A DNA stretch of 64,000 nucleotides from Akanthomyces muscarius (lineage: Eukaryota > Ascomycota > Sordariomycetes > Hypocreales > Cordycipitaceae), in assembly GCF_028009165.1 (NCBI RefSeq), contig NW_026611614.1, positions 124,001 through 188,000 of the forward strand. Direction: 5' to 3'. Positions 42,065 through 52,144 of this stretch are shown one piece after another (position 1 is the first letter of the stretch; each line of letters starts with the position of its first letter). Position numbers and translations under genes: made by a program. The notes under the pieces are model-generated. The model had not been told where the DNA came from, did no database searches, and saw nothing but the letters and a program-made list of their open reading frames with translations.

Positions 42065-43395
42065 GCTAACCCAAGACCTAGTCTTATTTCGCCGTACAAA
42101 CTCACTCGAGCGATTCGACGACGAGCGACCGAACGATCCCGACATCAGCAGTGCGCCTTGGACCACCCCTCCACGCTCCCAGAATCTTCCACCGCTATCT
42201 GGGAGCGTCGACTCCTATTCTGACGAGTACCACCAAGTCCATATCTGAGTCTGCCCCTCTAGAAATTTGGCCCAGAATCCAGCGCCTCAACTCTACTAGT
42301 CGCAGCAGATACGACAGCTCCGACGCCTTTGGAAAGACCGCCGCCAAGGGAACTGCTTCAATTTCCGTGCCAAATGCTACCTTCTCTCTCGCGGCATTCA
42401 AGGAGGAGATGATGCCCGTCACCTCGGCCGGGGTGGGGTCGAAGGCCGATTCCGCCCATCAGCCCGTCGCCTGGAACAAGGCACCAGCCAAATTTGCTCT
42501 TGGTGGCTCATGTTCTTCTTGTGAGAAGGGCATGACCGTCGAGATGTCCAAGTCCAGCCTGTTGCCTCCTCCGAAGAGGGGCATGCTCCAGATCGGTAGC
42601 TCCTCCGGGTCTGCCTTTACCAAGAGCGACTTTCAGCCCGCCAAGGCAACCATCTCGGAGAAGATAAAGCAGGTCGCATCCTCTAGCCGCGACTCTCAGC
42701 TCAAAGCCGAGAGTGCTATCGACTCGGACACCGACGACGGCGACGTTGATAAAAGCGCCATTGATGATGATGATTCTTCCGACTGGGAAGATGCCGCGGA
42801 AGAGAGTGGCAATTCAAGTGTTGACGACAAGTTCTTCCAGCGCGTCCAGCCCAAGGCAAACCTGGTCTCCCGCCCTTCGCTCATCACCCTTGCGGTGGCG
42901 CAGAATGAACGCCAGCAGGACCCGAGCAACCAGGCATCCCCTCCTGCCTCTGCCATCGAGCGCTCGCGCGTTGGACCTAAAGGCCCGGCCTTGGGCGCCT
43001 CTCCCAACGATTCCGATGAGGGTCAGCTAACGAGGAAGGGCATGCGTCCCTCAAATCTGAAGCCGATCATTGAGGTGCCTCGGTCTAGTGCCCAGCCTAT
43101 TGAAACCAGGCACGTGGGCATCCAGGCAGCCTTTTCGCCCCGAGCCACTCGCCGCAATATGCTTGCTACGGAGCTCACCGAGTCTTTGCGCCGCCACCTT
43201 CTCTGGGAACGCCAGCAAAAGTATTCGACTGCCAACGCTGTCCTCAAGCGCCGCCATACTTCTCACGATGTCGCCGAACTCAAGCAGTTTCCTGAGAAGC
43301 CTTGCTTGAAGAAGAGCGAAGATGCCAACGCTAGTAGCTGGAACCAATACTTCAACAAGGATGCCTTTAATGGCTACCACTCCAAAGGCTGGTGA
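42065..43395 (+). pseudogene. Truncated DUF3295-family protein gene with a 5' frameshift
   Basis: The frame 42151..43395 (414 codons, no ATG near its start) ends with the highly conserved DUF3295 C-terminus: LATELTESLRRHLLWERQQK, AVLKRRHTSHDVAELKQFP and the terminal YHSKGW. It also has the acidic DSSDWEDAAEESGNSSVDD region and the FFQRVQPKANLVSRPSLIT motif. Upstream, family-like sequence (NSLERFDDERPNDPDISSAP) lies in another phase, so a 1-nt indel near 42205..42235 separates them; an acceptor-like TATCTAG ends at 42052. The usual N-terminal DUF1752 domain is missing. Codon use is GC3-rich, unlike its neighbours, as expected for a copy of a conserved core gene. Either a truncated duplicate or a decayed single copy. 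Confidence 0.75.
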
Positions 43396-44241
43396 ATAAA
43401 GTGACTGTAGACTTAAAGTAACTACAAGGGCCGCCTCGGAAGCGTCTGCCTTTCTACATTGTAAATAGATCAGGTCAGGCATCCCTGGAGGAAGCAGGCG
43501 GTCGCCGTCAATCAATATTTTATTTCCACACTAGCCGCAGGTACATTGCACAGTTGTATGAGGCCGAATGGTCACCGAGGCTATGAAAGAGGCTGGCTAG
43601 GTCGGCTGCGACTAGGGTGTATTAATGCTACAGGTTTGCGTGCGTGTTGAGGTTAGCTCGTGCCCAGCGCCAGATGTGATTGTCTAAATGGCACAGTGTA
43701 CCGCTTACACATCGCGCTCTTGCCGCTCTGAATAACGCTTGTATCAAGAAAATAAGCACAAATTTGTTACGGTATTGTATACCGTCCTTTCGGCCTGAGA
43801 AAAACTTCCGCGATCGTTTACAGAGAGTTGGGTTGTATCCCGGGCCATGCAAGAGTGCCTAGGGTCCGCAATCTGCACAAGCACCCGTTGGCCTTGGCCA
43901 ACACAATCATTTGCATGAGCAAGTCTGACCAAGGTCTATGCCATGGCGCTAATGCACAATGAATCATTGCTGATCCTCATTATATTCGCAAGTGTACCTG
44001 ACGTGACTTGGCATGGCTGTCACTGCCCAAGGCACGTAGCGGCTGGCAAAGCCTTTGCCGCTTCCCACCTGCATTGCAACTTTCGAGCACCCATGCATGT
44101 ACGCATAGGGATGGGGCAATGGCCTCGATACAGGCGGCCGCGTACTGAGACATGCTTCTCGGGGGTCCCTGAAAGGCCGCTCAGTTACGAGGTTACATAT
44201 TGGTCACAAATACACGCGTTACACCGCCCTTTATTTGGAAG
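43396..44241. other. Spacer, no gene seen
   Basis: Short overlapping frames without motifs. Confidence 0.6.
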
Positions 44242-44249
44242 TATATAAT
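44242..44249 (+). promoter_or_regulatory. TATA box (TATATAAT)
   Basis: ~119 bp upstream of the ATG at 44368. Confidence 0.5.
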
Positions 44250-44367
44250 CCTCGGTCTCAGTTCTATCATGTAGACTTTGCACATTTTTTATCCTTGTTC
44301 ATGAACCTAACATTTTTTTTATTGCTCGTTCAGGCTCGTCATCCTCGACGTTAAAGTATCCGCTGCG

Positions 44368-44683
44368 ATGGTGATTCTATGTGAGGATTGCAGCAAGGTT
44401 AGCCTGACCTGCCTGCTTCGCATCGCCTTAAGCTGACTGCTCGCAGGAATTTGAAACTTTAAATGTACTCCAAAAGCACCGTCTCAAATACCACCCTATA
44501 CACAGTAGCATAATATGCTCAAAATGTTGGGAAGAATTTCCTACAGAAAGCGGTCTATTAAAGCACACGACGTTGAAGCACAGCATCAAATGCGCGCAGT
44601 GTCGCAAAAGTTTTAAGACCAAAACAAATCTTGACAAGCATATGAGGTTTCTACACAAAATATCGCAGGAGGTGACTAATTGA
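44368..44683 (+). CDS. Small three-finger C2H2 zinc-finger protein, 88 aa
   Basis: Exons 44368..44397 and 44447..44683, joined in phase 0 by a 49-nt intron (GTTAGC, AAGCTGAC branch, CGCAG). The coding part is too short to stand out without splicing. The protein is almost entirely three consecutive classical fingers: CEDCSKEF...H....H, CSKCWEEF...H....H and CAQCRKSF...H....H, each C-x2-C-x12-H-x4-H, with very short linkers and no other domain. The intron falls inside the first finger. Such mini-proteins may bind DNA or RNA, or compete with larger C2H2 factors (inference). Confidence 0.8.
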
Positions 44684-45187
44684 TTGTGTTCTGTAATGAC
44701 GGATGTTTCGCTGGTCGCGCGTCAAGAAGGCATGTTCCAGTACTTACTTTCTTAGAGCTTTTGTCTTGTTTATAAGATCAAGATAAAGGATGGATGATTC
44801 TAATAGAGCCGTATTTTGAAGAAAAGGCAGAGCAGACTAGAAGAAGAAGCGGGAGGGTAAACAGCGTTGGGGTTTTTGTGTGTTCGCTCAATCTCTCGGC
44901 AGTGCCTCTGATGTATCACTAAGAGAATCAAAACTTCTGCGGCGAAAGTACAGGAGCTACTGATTTGGCCCACGAGACTTACTAGCTTCGTACCAATCAG
45001 TGATGCGAGGCAGAGGCCTTCTCTCCGGTGGTGTGTTAGCTCCTCGTTCTCCGCAGTCACAGCCAATCACCTCGGCGGCGCAAAGACCATTTACGCAGCA
45101 GTCCCATCTGCCTTCACTCGCACCAGCGAGTGCTGTGCGTGCGGAGCCCCCATAGTTCGACCGCCGCTGTAAACGGGGCCAGACAAG
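44684..45187. other. Spacer, no gene seen
   Basis: An 88-residue minus-strand frame (44800..45066) lacks an ATG. The right end is the promoter of the next gene. Confidence 0.55.
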
Positions 45188-45195
45188 TATAAATA
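45188..45195 (+). promoter_or_regulatory. TATA box (TATAAATA)
   Basis: 69 bp upstream of the ATG at 45257. Confidence 0.6.
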
Positions 45196-45256
45196 CCTCC
45201 AGTCAAACCGTCCGATTCCATCTCTCCAACACGTACGATCGCAAACCGGCCCGAAG

Positions 45257-46190
45257 ATGCTCTCTTCCACCTATACCACTGATGTGTTGGCAATTTGGGG
45301 CTGCGCTTCAGCTCTTCTGATTGCCTACATCGTGCTTGCTGTTAAAGCTCGGCAAACGAGGCGAGCTGCCACGGCATCACTTTTGCTAGTCTCACTTATA
45401 CCTTTTATCGTTGTACTTGCCATTCACCCGGGCTCTACCCTTTGGTATCGGTTCTGTCGAGTAGTAATCATGCTCTTGCTCGCCATCCTACAGGTACTCC
45501 CCAGCAGCCGCAGCCGCTCAGGATACGGTCGCTAACCGATGACAGATTTTAGCCGCCTATGTATTTGCAACCTTTTGGCAGAAATGCTGTGCGGCGCTCG
45601 CTGGTTGCCTGGAGCTGGCCTGGGTTGTGGCTGGAACTGTGCTCTTGCAGACACAATGGCCAATGGTGCTGCTCGTCTTTGGTCATTCTCTGTTCTGCTT
45701 TGCAGTGGCTCAGGACTTCAAAAATTTGCGGCACTCGCGCGAGACGACCAAATTAATCAAGTTTTTATACGGGGCTTCGATTTGTTTATCGGCCATCGCG
45801 GCAATATGGGCGTTCGTCATGTTCGTTCTTGCACTGCGCCACAAGGCTATCGACCATCCCGTTGTCACTCTATACGTGCTGACGATACTCAAACTTGTAC
45901 CGATCATGATCCTGGACCACATCAAAGACCGCACTAGAGAGTCGATTCCATCTGAAAGCCCCTCGTCTCCTCAAGACCAGAGCCATCGCTCGGTCAACCC
46001 GCCGATACTCCTTGATAATATCAGCGAAGACGGAGCCAAAGAGCCGATTCCCTCTGAAAGCTGCAAATCTGCTCGGGGCCAGGACGTCAGCCGCTTCTCA
46101 TACGATTTAACCGGGCGCGGACAGCTCTTAGAGCCCATTATCAAAGGGATTGAAAGGCGGCGGCAGCAGCTGCTCGAGAGATTTGTTTAG
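45257..46190 (+). CDS. Multi-spanning membrane protein, 293 aa
   Basis: Exons 45257..45493 and 45546..46190, joined in phase 0 by a 52-nt intron with a GCTAACC branch. Six or seven hydrophobic segments occupy residues ~8-215 (among them WGCASALLIAYIVLAV, LLLVSLIPFIVVLAI, VVIMLLLAILQ and SAIAAIWAFVMFVLAL). A ~90-residue hydrophilic tail follows, with a repeated xxPIPSES motif and a basic end. No known receptor or transporter signature. The overall plan recalls the gene at 18366..19229. Strong TATA box. Confidence 0.75.
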
Positions 46191-47000
46191 GAATTTGAGG
46201 CCTTTTTCTGTGAAAGCCTGCCAGATGCCAGCATTGGCAGACACTGCCAGCCTCGCTCTGTGGAAGTTTCTAACAGTCCGATATCTACTTCTTCGTATCA
46301 ATTAAGATTACATCCGTTCTGCTCACAGAACCAGCATGATCGATCATGCCTCGTTGCTCAAAGTGCCTCGTAACCTTCGCCATTAAGCCGAGAGTCTATG
46401 GCCTTCAGCTTGACTTGCTTAAGCTCCCCCGTGGAGGAAATATGCAAAATCGAGTTCTGGCTGTATTCTGTGCATGACGGAAATTTAGACAGGTTTTTGA
46501 GCAGTAAGGAAGGAGAAATGACAATTTCCAGTGTTTCATGCCTCAGTGGTGGAAGCTTTTCCAGCAGAGCACATCATCCTGTCAAAATATGCTATAGGGA
46601 AAGCTGGAGCGACATCGGTGTAAAGGTTCAAGGACGAAGGTGAAGTCCTCGCCGCCAAAGGCAGGGCACTGTTGAATATAAGAATCGAAGTGGTAGCCTT
46701 AATTCGACTAGATACACGACAGAAAGGGTACAAGAAGTGAGCTATAAACTCCAGAAGCGGACGGTCGATGAGGATGTCATCAGTATTCAGTTACTTTGGC
46801 GGCGGATTCGGATTTTTAGTTAGTCCTGCGGTGGTGGAAGGTGCGAACAGGCCGGCAAAGGTGGAAGGCGACCGGGCACGCCGCAGCTATAGCTTGGGCT
46901 TGTCTGGTCGTGGCGGTGCATAAATCTGCGTCGACATGGCTTGGGAATCGTGCGTCTGACATGGCCTGGCTGCCTGGCTGCCTGGGCCCGCCCCCACTGC
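46191..47000. other. Spacer, no convincing gene
   Basis: A plus-strand frame at 46398..46643 (81 aa, with ATG) has no supporting feature. The rest is 3' flank of the gene to the right. Confidence 0.55.
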
Positions 47001-49452
47001 CTAAACCTGAACGAGCCGATACTCCTTCTCGCCGACGCCTTCAACGATGCCTTCCTCGAGGGCATATTGCAAGAGCAAGTCGTCTACGCCGAGGTCGTCG
47101 CCCTCGCCCTTCTCCATGTGCCGACCGACGTGCTCTGTCCATTCGTCCCAGGCAGTGGGGCCTTCAAAGGTATTGACGCAGTTTGGTTTGGGGCAGCTTG
47201 ATCGCCGTGGCGGGTGCCTCCGCTGTATGAGGCACCTCTGCTGCATCTCTCGGACGTAGGTTTCGCATTCTGACCCCTGTTGACCGTTGTCGCCCTTGGC
47301 GAGGGCCCTCTTCACCTGGACAGGGGCGTGCATGCGACGGAGGTGTTGCGTAAATAGATCCTTTCGGTTGAACTCGTTGCCTTTTCCATCTACAGTCGAT
47401 TGTGAGCAGATGGAGCAGCGATAGTATTGCAGGCAGAGGTGCTGTGAGGCAATGTGGCGCTTCCACTCGTTCTTGGACCCGAAGGTGCTCGTGCATCCAG
47501 CAAAGTAAAAGGCACAAGGAAATGGGCGCGTGTGCGCTGCGGCAATGTGCTTCCTCAGCGAAGACGAGTCCCTGAACGGCGCATGGCTGCAATGGGCGCA
47601 TCGAATATCTGGTTTCCCCATGATCCGCCTCATCCTGGCCCCGGCAGACCCTGTGCCACCATCGAGGACAGGCATCGATTCTGAGCGGGTCAGATTACGG
47701 AATCCAGGATGCAGCGTTGGCATAGCAGCTGGGAGGGCGGCGCGCTGCGGAGAAGTGTCGGCAGCGTCGCCGCTTCGGTGACGGACGTGACTGAGGGCCT
47801 TAAGCTGCTCTGCAGCCTCCTGCATCTCCACAGAGTCTGCACCGTGAGCCTTTGGTTTGATTCCTAGTCCGCCGGCAGCTAGAGACTGATACAATCTGGC
47901 AGTCGGGCTCGTTTGCCCATCGGACTGTTCGGATTTGACAGCATATCCTGGTAAAGGCCATTGGGCAGCCGACGGTCGACGAGAATGCGCACTTGTTGGG
48001 GTAGACTCCGGAGCCGGCCTTGCTGTGGTCGTTTCGGTTGGTGAGGGGGAGATGGCGGATGCCTCTACCATATTGTGGTACTGAGAGATTATGTTGCGCG
48101 AAGTTACAGTGCCCAAGTAGTACCAAATCTTGTCATGCTGCACATTAGTCCAAAGAGACGTGGGCATCGATATGAGCAGCACAGTTGGCGGACCCAGAAA
48201 CATTCCCTCGACGGTGATTTGAGCGGCTAAGGGCGGTGTATTCCGTAACCAACTGTGGAAAGCCGACATATCTGGGCTTGCATCACCGACGAACGTAGTG
48301 CAAACCAGAATACGCGGTTCGTCAAAGGTTAGCTTCGGACCCGAATCTGGCTTTGGCGGACTATCTCGAGGATGTGCCGTCTCTGGTGTGGCGGTATCGG
48401 ACGAGGAGTGTGTTAATGGTGCAAGTTCTATGCTCCGGCCCTCGTTAGGCGTCATGGTGAAGATCTTGGGCTCGGGAGCAGGCGACGGAAATCGGGACCA
48501 AGAGTCGGAGTGCGCTTGGGAAGCAATTTTGATTTCGTTGCAGAGCTGCTGGGCGGAAAACGACGAACTGCGACTTAGCTGGCGTAAAGCTGCGACGAGG
48601 CATGGCGAAAAATAGGCGCGGGAGGCTGCTGATGGATGTCGGTCTGTTTCTGGAGAGCATGCGGCGATGACCTGCTTGAGGCTGTGGCTAGAAGTGATAG
48701 AGTCAGGAACAGCGCAGGTGTCTAATAACAGAAGGATGTCGCATTGTGTGTCTTGGAAGAGGCAGCGAACGCCTTCCCATCGTAACTTGGCGGAATGGTC
48801 ATGAGGAGAGCTATCGCATGGTAAGAGCTGTGGGTTGAGTAAAAGTGTGGTTGCGTGCTGTAGTCAGGATGACGTACCAAGCCCAGTAAGGCTGACCATC
48901 TGGGCCAACATAGCCATGGCCGGAATAATATATGATGAGGAGCTGGTTTGGTCGGGCACGCTCTAAGAACGCGGCCATGTGCATGCCGAGCTTTGCGATT
49001 GGGTTTGCGACGGTTGGAATCTGCCATATTTGCACATGATAGCGGTAGTCAGTGACTAAGACTTGTTGCAGGGCGCCAATGTTTTCGGTGGCGGCCGAGT
49101 CATCTTGCCATCCCAAGAGCAGTACCGAAATGTCTGTGTAAGAGGTAGTGGGCTGCGATGCTTGACGACCGATGAGAATGGCAGCATCGTGCAAATGACG
49201 GGCGTAAGCTTCAAACTCTTGTCGTTGGCTGTGGTGCGGCGCATCAAGAACTGTGTGAAATGGATGGGTCTAGGTAATGTTAGCCAAGCTTGGCAAGCGA
49301 ATGACAAAGAGACGACGAGGTTGGCTAAGAGTGGTCTGGGCGCGACTACGTACAAGCTTGTGATGATGAGGCGCAGAGTGAGCGTCGGGGAGAGAGGACA
49401 CAGAGGCATTGAGCTTTGGGGCAAGCCTGGGCCTCTTGTTGGCAGGTTCCAT
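47001..49452 (-). CDS. Caspase-like protease-fold protein fused to C2H2 zinc fingers
   Basis: Predicted 773-aa protein: exons 49354..49452 (ATG at 49452), 48874..49269 and 47001..48827, all in phase 0, with introns of 84 and 46 nt (the second uses a weak GTCATC donor; a GTACGT 3-4 nt away would break the frame). Residues ~70-215 resemble a caspase/metacaspase-like p20 domain: a VLLLGW strand, LLIIYYSGHG with the candidate catalytic His at ~151, and ILLLLDTCAVPD with the candidate Cys at ~203. A long Ser/Pro-rich linker follows. From ~570 to the end come C2H2-type fingers (CAHC...H...H; CxFYFAGC...W.RH...H; CSIC...F.QHLRRMH; CPKPNC...W.EH..RH), the same module that is doubled in the gene at 25790..27305. 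Proteolytic activity is not proven; a role in cell-death or stress signalling is inference. Divergent from the gene at 50307. Confidence 0.88.
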
Positions 49453-50306
49453 GCGCTGGAGGGGCGTCGCGGCACGCGACCGGCACCAGGTGGCTCGAAT
49501 AGTTAGCTAGCGATGGCCAGCAAGAGCAAATGAGCTGTGCTCAGCTGCAGGGTAACGCATAAGGATATTTGCTGCGGCGGGCAGGGCGGGAAGACGGGAG
49601 TCGTGAAAGGATGGAGACTAAAAGCAAGACATGAAGGGGTATGGAAGAGAGAAGACCATGAAGCTAAAATGCATGGGCATAGAAACAGTCGGCTGGGAAA
49701 AGGCAATACGAACGCGAGGTAAAATGCCAAACATTAGAGTGCATAACTGTAGCCCAGTCAGTTAGGAGCTAGTTCGGCAGGATGGGGCTTGTCAGAGGCA
49801 ACAGGCTGCATTGAATCCTTGGCAACTCTTTCTCTGCTGCAAGAGAACGCCCCTTCTCTCCCGGCTCTGCTCAGCCGTTAGCCTCCCTAATGACTCAAAG
49901 CCATCTGCGGTGTACTGCACCCACACTGGCGCCGGGAAAAAAAAGACGAGAGGGCTGACGGGGGCAGGAGAACGATGGGGACGAAGGGACGAAGGTGGCG
50001 AAGGTGGCCAATGTGACAAAACGGGCACACGAAGCTAACGACACCCCCCCCTTTCCCAGAGCTTGCATCGAATTAGCTGTGCAGACGTACGGGGTCGGCT
50101 GGCGTTGCTAATAATACAATTCCGCTGTGAGTCCTCTTAGTACTTGGGCAATCGTACTGCCGCGCTGCATTGGACGCTAGTCTACTCGTGCATCATTTCT
50201 TTTCGCTGTGTTTTCTTCCCGTCTTTGTCCACCGCCCAGCACGTCTCTCTTCGTACTCGAGCTGGAGAAGCTAATTGTGAAGCCTCGCATATGGCTCTCT
50301 TTCGTT
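49453..50306. promoter_or_regulatory. Shared intergenic region between divergent genes
   Basis: ~850 bp separating two oppositely directed genes. Purine/pyrimidine-asymmetric stretches (49560..49730, 49930..50050) and no coding signal. At ~50208..50260 a segment resembles the first ~60 nt of the next gene's coding region, offset by 99 nt, suggesting a short tandem duplication. Confidence 0.45.
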
Positions 50307-51561
50307 ATGGCTTCTTCCGGTGTTTGCCAACAGCCAAGCACATCTCTCGTCAAGGTTGATCCGTGCTCCCATCTCGAGCGACCTATTGCGGAGGAGCAGA
50401 GCGATATTCATGCTCAAGCTGAACTAGTCTCAACTCCGCGGTGGCAATCGGTTCCATCCTCGTCGCCGCCCAGCGAGGATTCGACAGACGACAATAACCT
50501 CGGTCGCAAGATCGAAACTGAGAGCCTTACCTCTTCTGTTTTTGATTTTGAGTCTGAAGGCGGACGGCAGTATACGGCCAACATCCCGGGTTACCCTCTA
50601 CCTAATGACGACCAAGAGCTGGAAAGAGAGCTCCAGCAGCATAAGATGTTTTTGGAAATCACCGAGAACAATTTGTTTTTCTCGTCTATAGGAAAAAGCC
50701 CCCAGAACATTCTCGACATCGGGACTGGAGGAGGTAATGGCTCGCGTTGTGTACGGACCGATTTTCCAGAAAGCTGACAAGGTATAGGATCCTGGGCACT
50801 GGACGGTAGCGAGCTTCTGCTACCCCCTGCCGTTGTATTCGCAGCTAATCTATCTCGTGTAGTTGGCGATAAATACCCAAGCGCGGCGGTCCTGGGGATT
50901 GACAGAACGCCGGTTCAGCCCTCTCTTGTTCCTCCAAACGTCCAATTTTTGGTTGACGACTGTGAGAAGTCATGGTCGGACGGAGATGTTGACTATGACT
51001 TTGTGCATCTTCGATGCATGGTTTCGATACTAAAAAACGTGCCGGGGGTTATAAAGAGTGCATTCAGGTAAGTCCTGCGATCACTGTACCTCTACCGAAG
51101 CTGACCCAGCGATCAGAAGCCTTCGACCGGGAGGCTGGATAGAGTTTCAAGATTTTGCGATCGAGCCGAAATGTGACGACGGAACAATGCAAGAAAACGA
51201 TGCCTTCAAGACCGTCTGTAATCTCGCCCGCGAAGCATACAGTGAACTCGGGTTCAACACCACGTCGACGAAGGATCTCCGGTCGTTGCTTGATACTGCG
51301 GGATTTAAAAACGTGCATTGCAAAGAGTTCAAAGTCCCCATAGGCCCATGGAAAGCTGAAAAGTCTAGCGAACGCCTAGGACTTCAACAAAAGGAGGCAA
51401 TGCTAGATTTCATCGGAACGCTAGCGGCACGCCCGTTTCGAGCACTGGGCTTTTCGGTGGAGGAGGCCGAGTTGAAGCTATTGTCAGCTCGTCAAGCTCT
51501 TGCTGATAAAACTGTCCATAGATACTTGGTTTACTACTTCTATCATGCGCAGAGGCCGTAG
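50307..51561 (+). CDS. LaeA-like class I SAM-dependent methyltransferase
   Basis: Predicted 364-aa protein from four exons: 50307..50733, 50788..50805 (an 18-nt microexon), 50863..51067 and 51117..51561; all phases agree. The microexon completes the SAM-binding motif: ILDIGTGG, then GSWALD, then VGDKYPSAAVLGID, exactly the family pattern. The N-terminal ~85 residues are Ser/Pro-rich; a YPLPNDDQELERE segment (~103) matches the conserved PNDxxExxR element. Later come FVHLRCM, SLRPGGWIEFQD and YLVYYFYHAQRP at the end. Family members include LaeA-type regulators and many uncharacterised enzymes; the substrate is unknown. Confidence 0.92.
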
Positions 51562-52144
51562 ATGGCGTCAGCGCTGATGTAGACCATGGGACCGGCCTGG
51601 CCGATGGCGCCAAGTAGAGGGCACTTATTGCTTACCTTATTGCACTATCCATAATATTTCAATGTTGTCTAGCGATCTTGTCCATCTAGTGGTAACGAGC
51701 CAGGCTTCAGACTTTCATGCGAAGAGTAGTTATGTGTACAGGTGCCACCTACGGTCGAGCCCGGCAACTTTTAGCATACGTTCATCGTATTCGTAGCCAA
51801 TTCAAGCGGTTCTGTGATAGGCCAAGACCATCTGGGTTTCAATGAGAGTTTACACCTCGGCATCCATTTGCTTGACTCTGTTTCGCAGTGTAACTAATGG
51901 TATGTGGCCTAATCTCCACAAAGCCTAAACCATGCAGGGGCTGTCACTGCTCAGAACGTGTTCTTCCCATCCTCCCTCCCAGCCCCTTCTCGAGAACTCA
52001 CTGCACCTATTTTTTCTCCTCATCTACTCCATCTTCGTCATTCACGCTGTCTCCAGCACGGTTCGCATGCTAACGAGGAACTGAGCAACTGCTCCGCGCA
52101 CTGTTACATAGTCTGCGCTATGCTGTCCCATTTCTGCTGTCATC
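51562..52144. other. Spacer and promoter of the next gene
   Basis: No gene seen. Pyrimidine-rich leader sequence fills ~51960..52144. Confidence 0.55.

Noticed and set aside
18366..46190. GPCR or opsin identity for the multi-spanning proteins
   Set aside because: No conserved retinal lysine, DRY-like or other receptor motif was seen; helix count alone is not enough.
46398..46643. 81-aa plus-strand frame with an ATG
   Set aside because: No supporting promoter, motif or splice pattern; kept only as a note.
17180..51561. Secondary-metabolite cluster around the LaeA-like genes
   Set aside because: No polyketide synthase, peptide synthetase, terpene cyclase or tailoring set is visible; LaeA-like methyltransferases alone are not evidence of a cluster.
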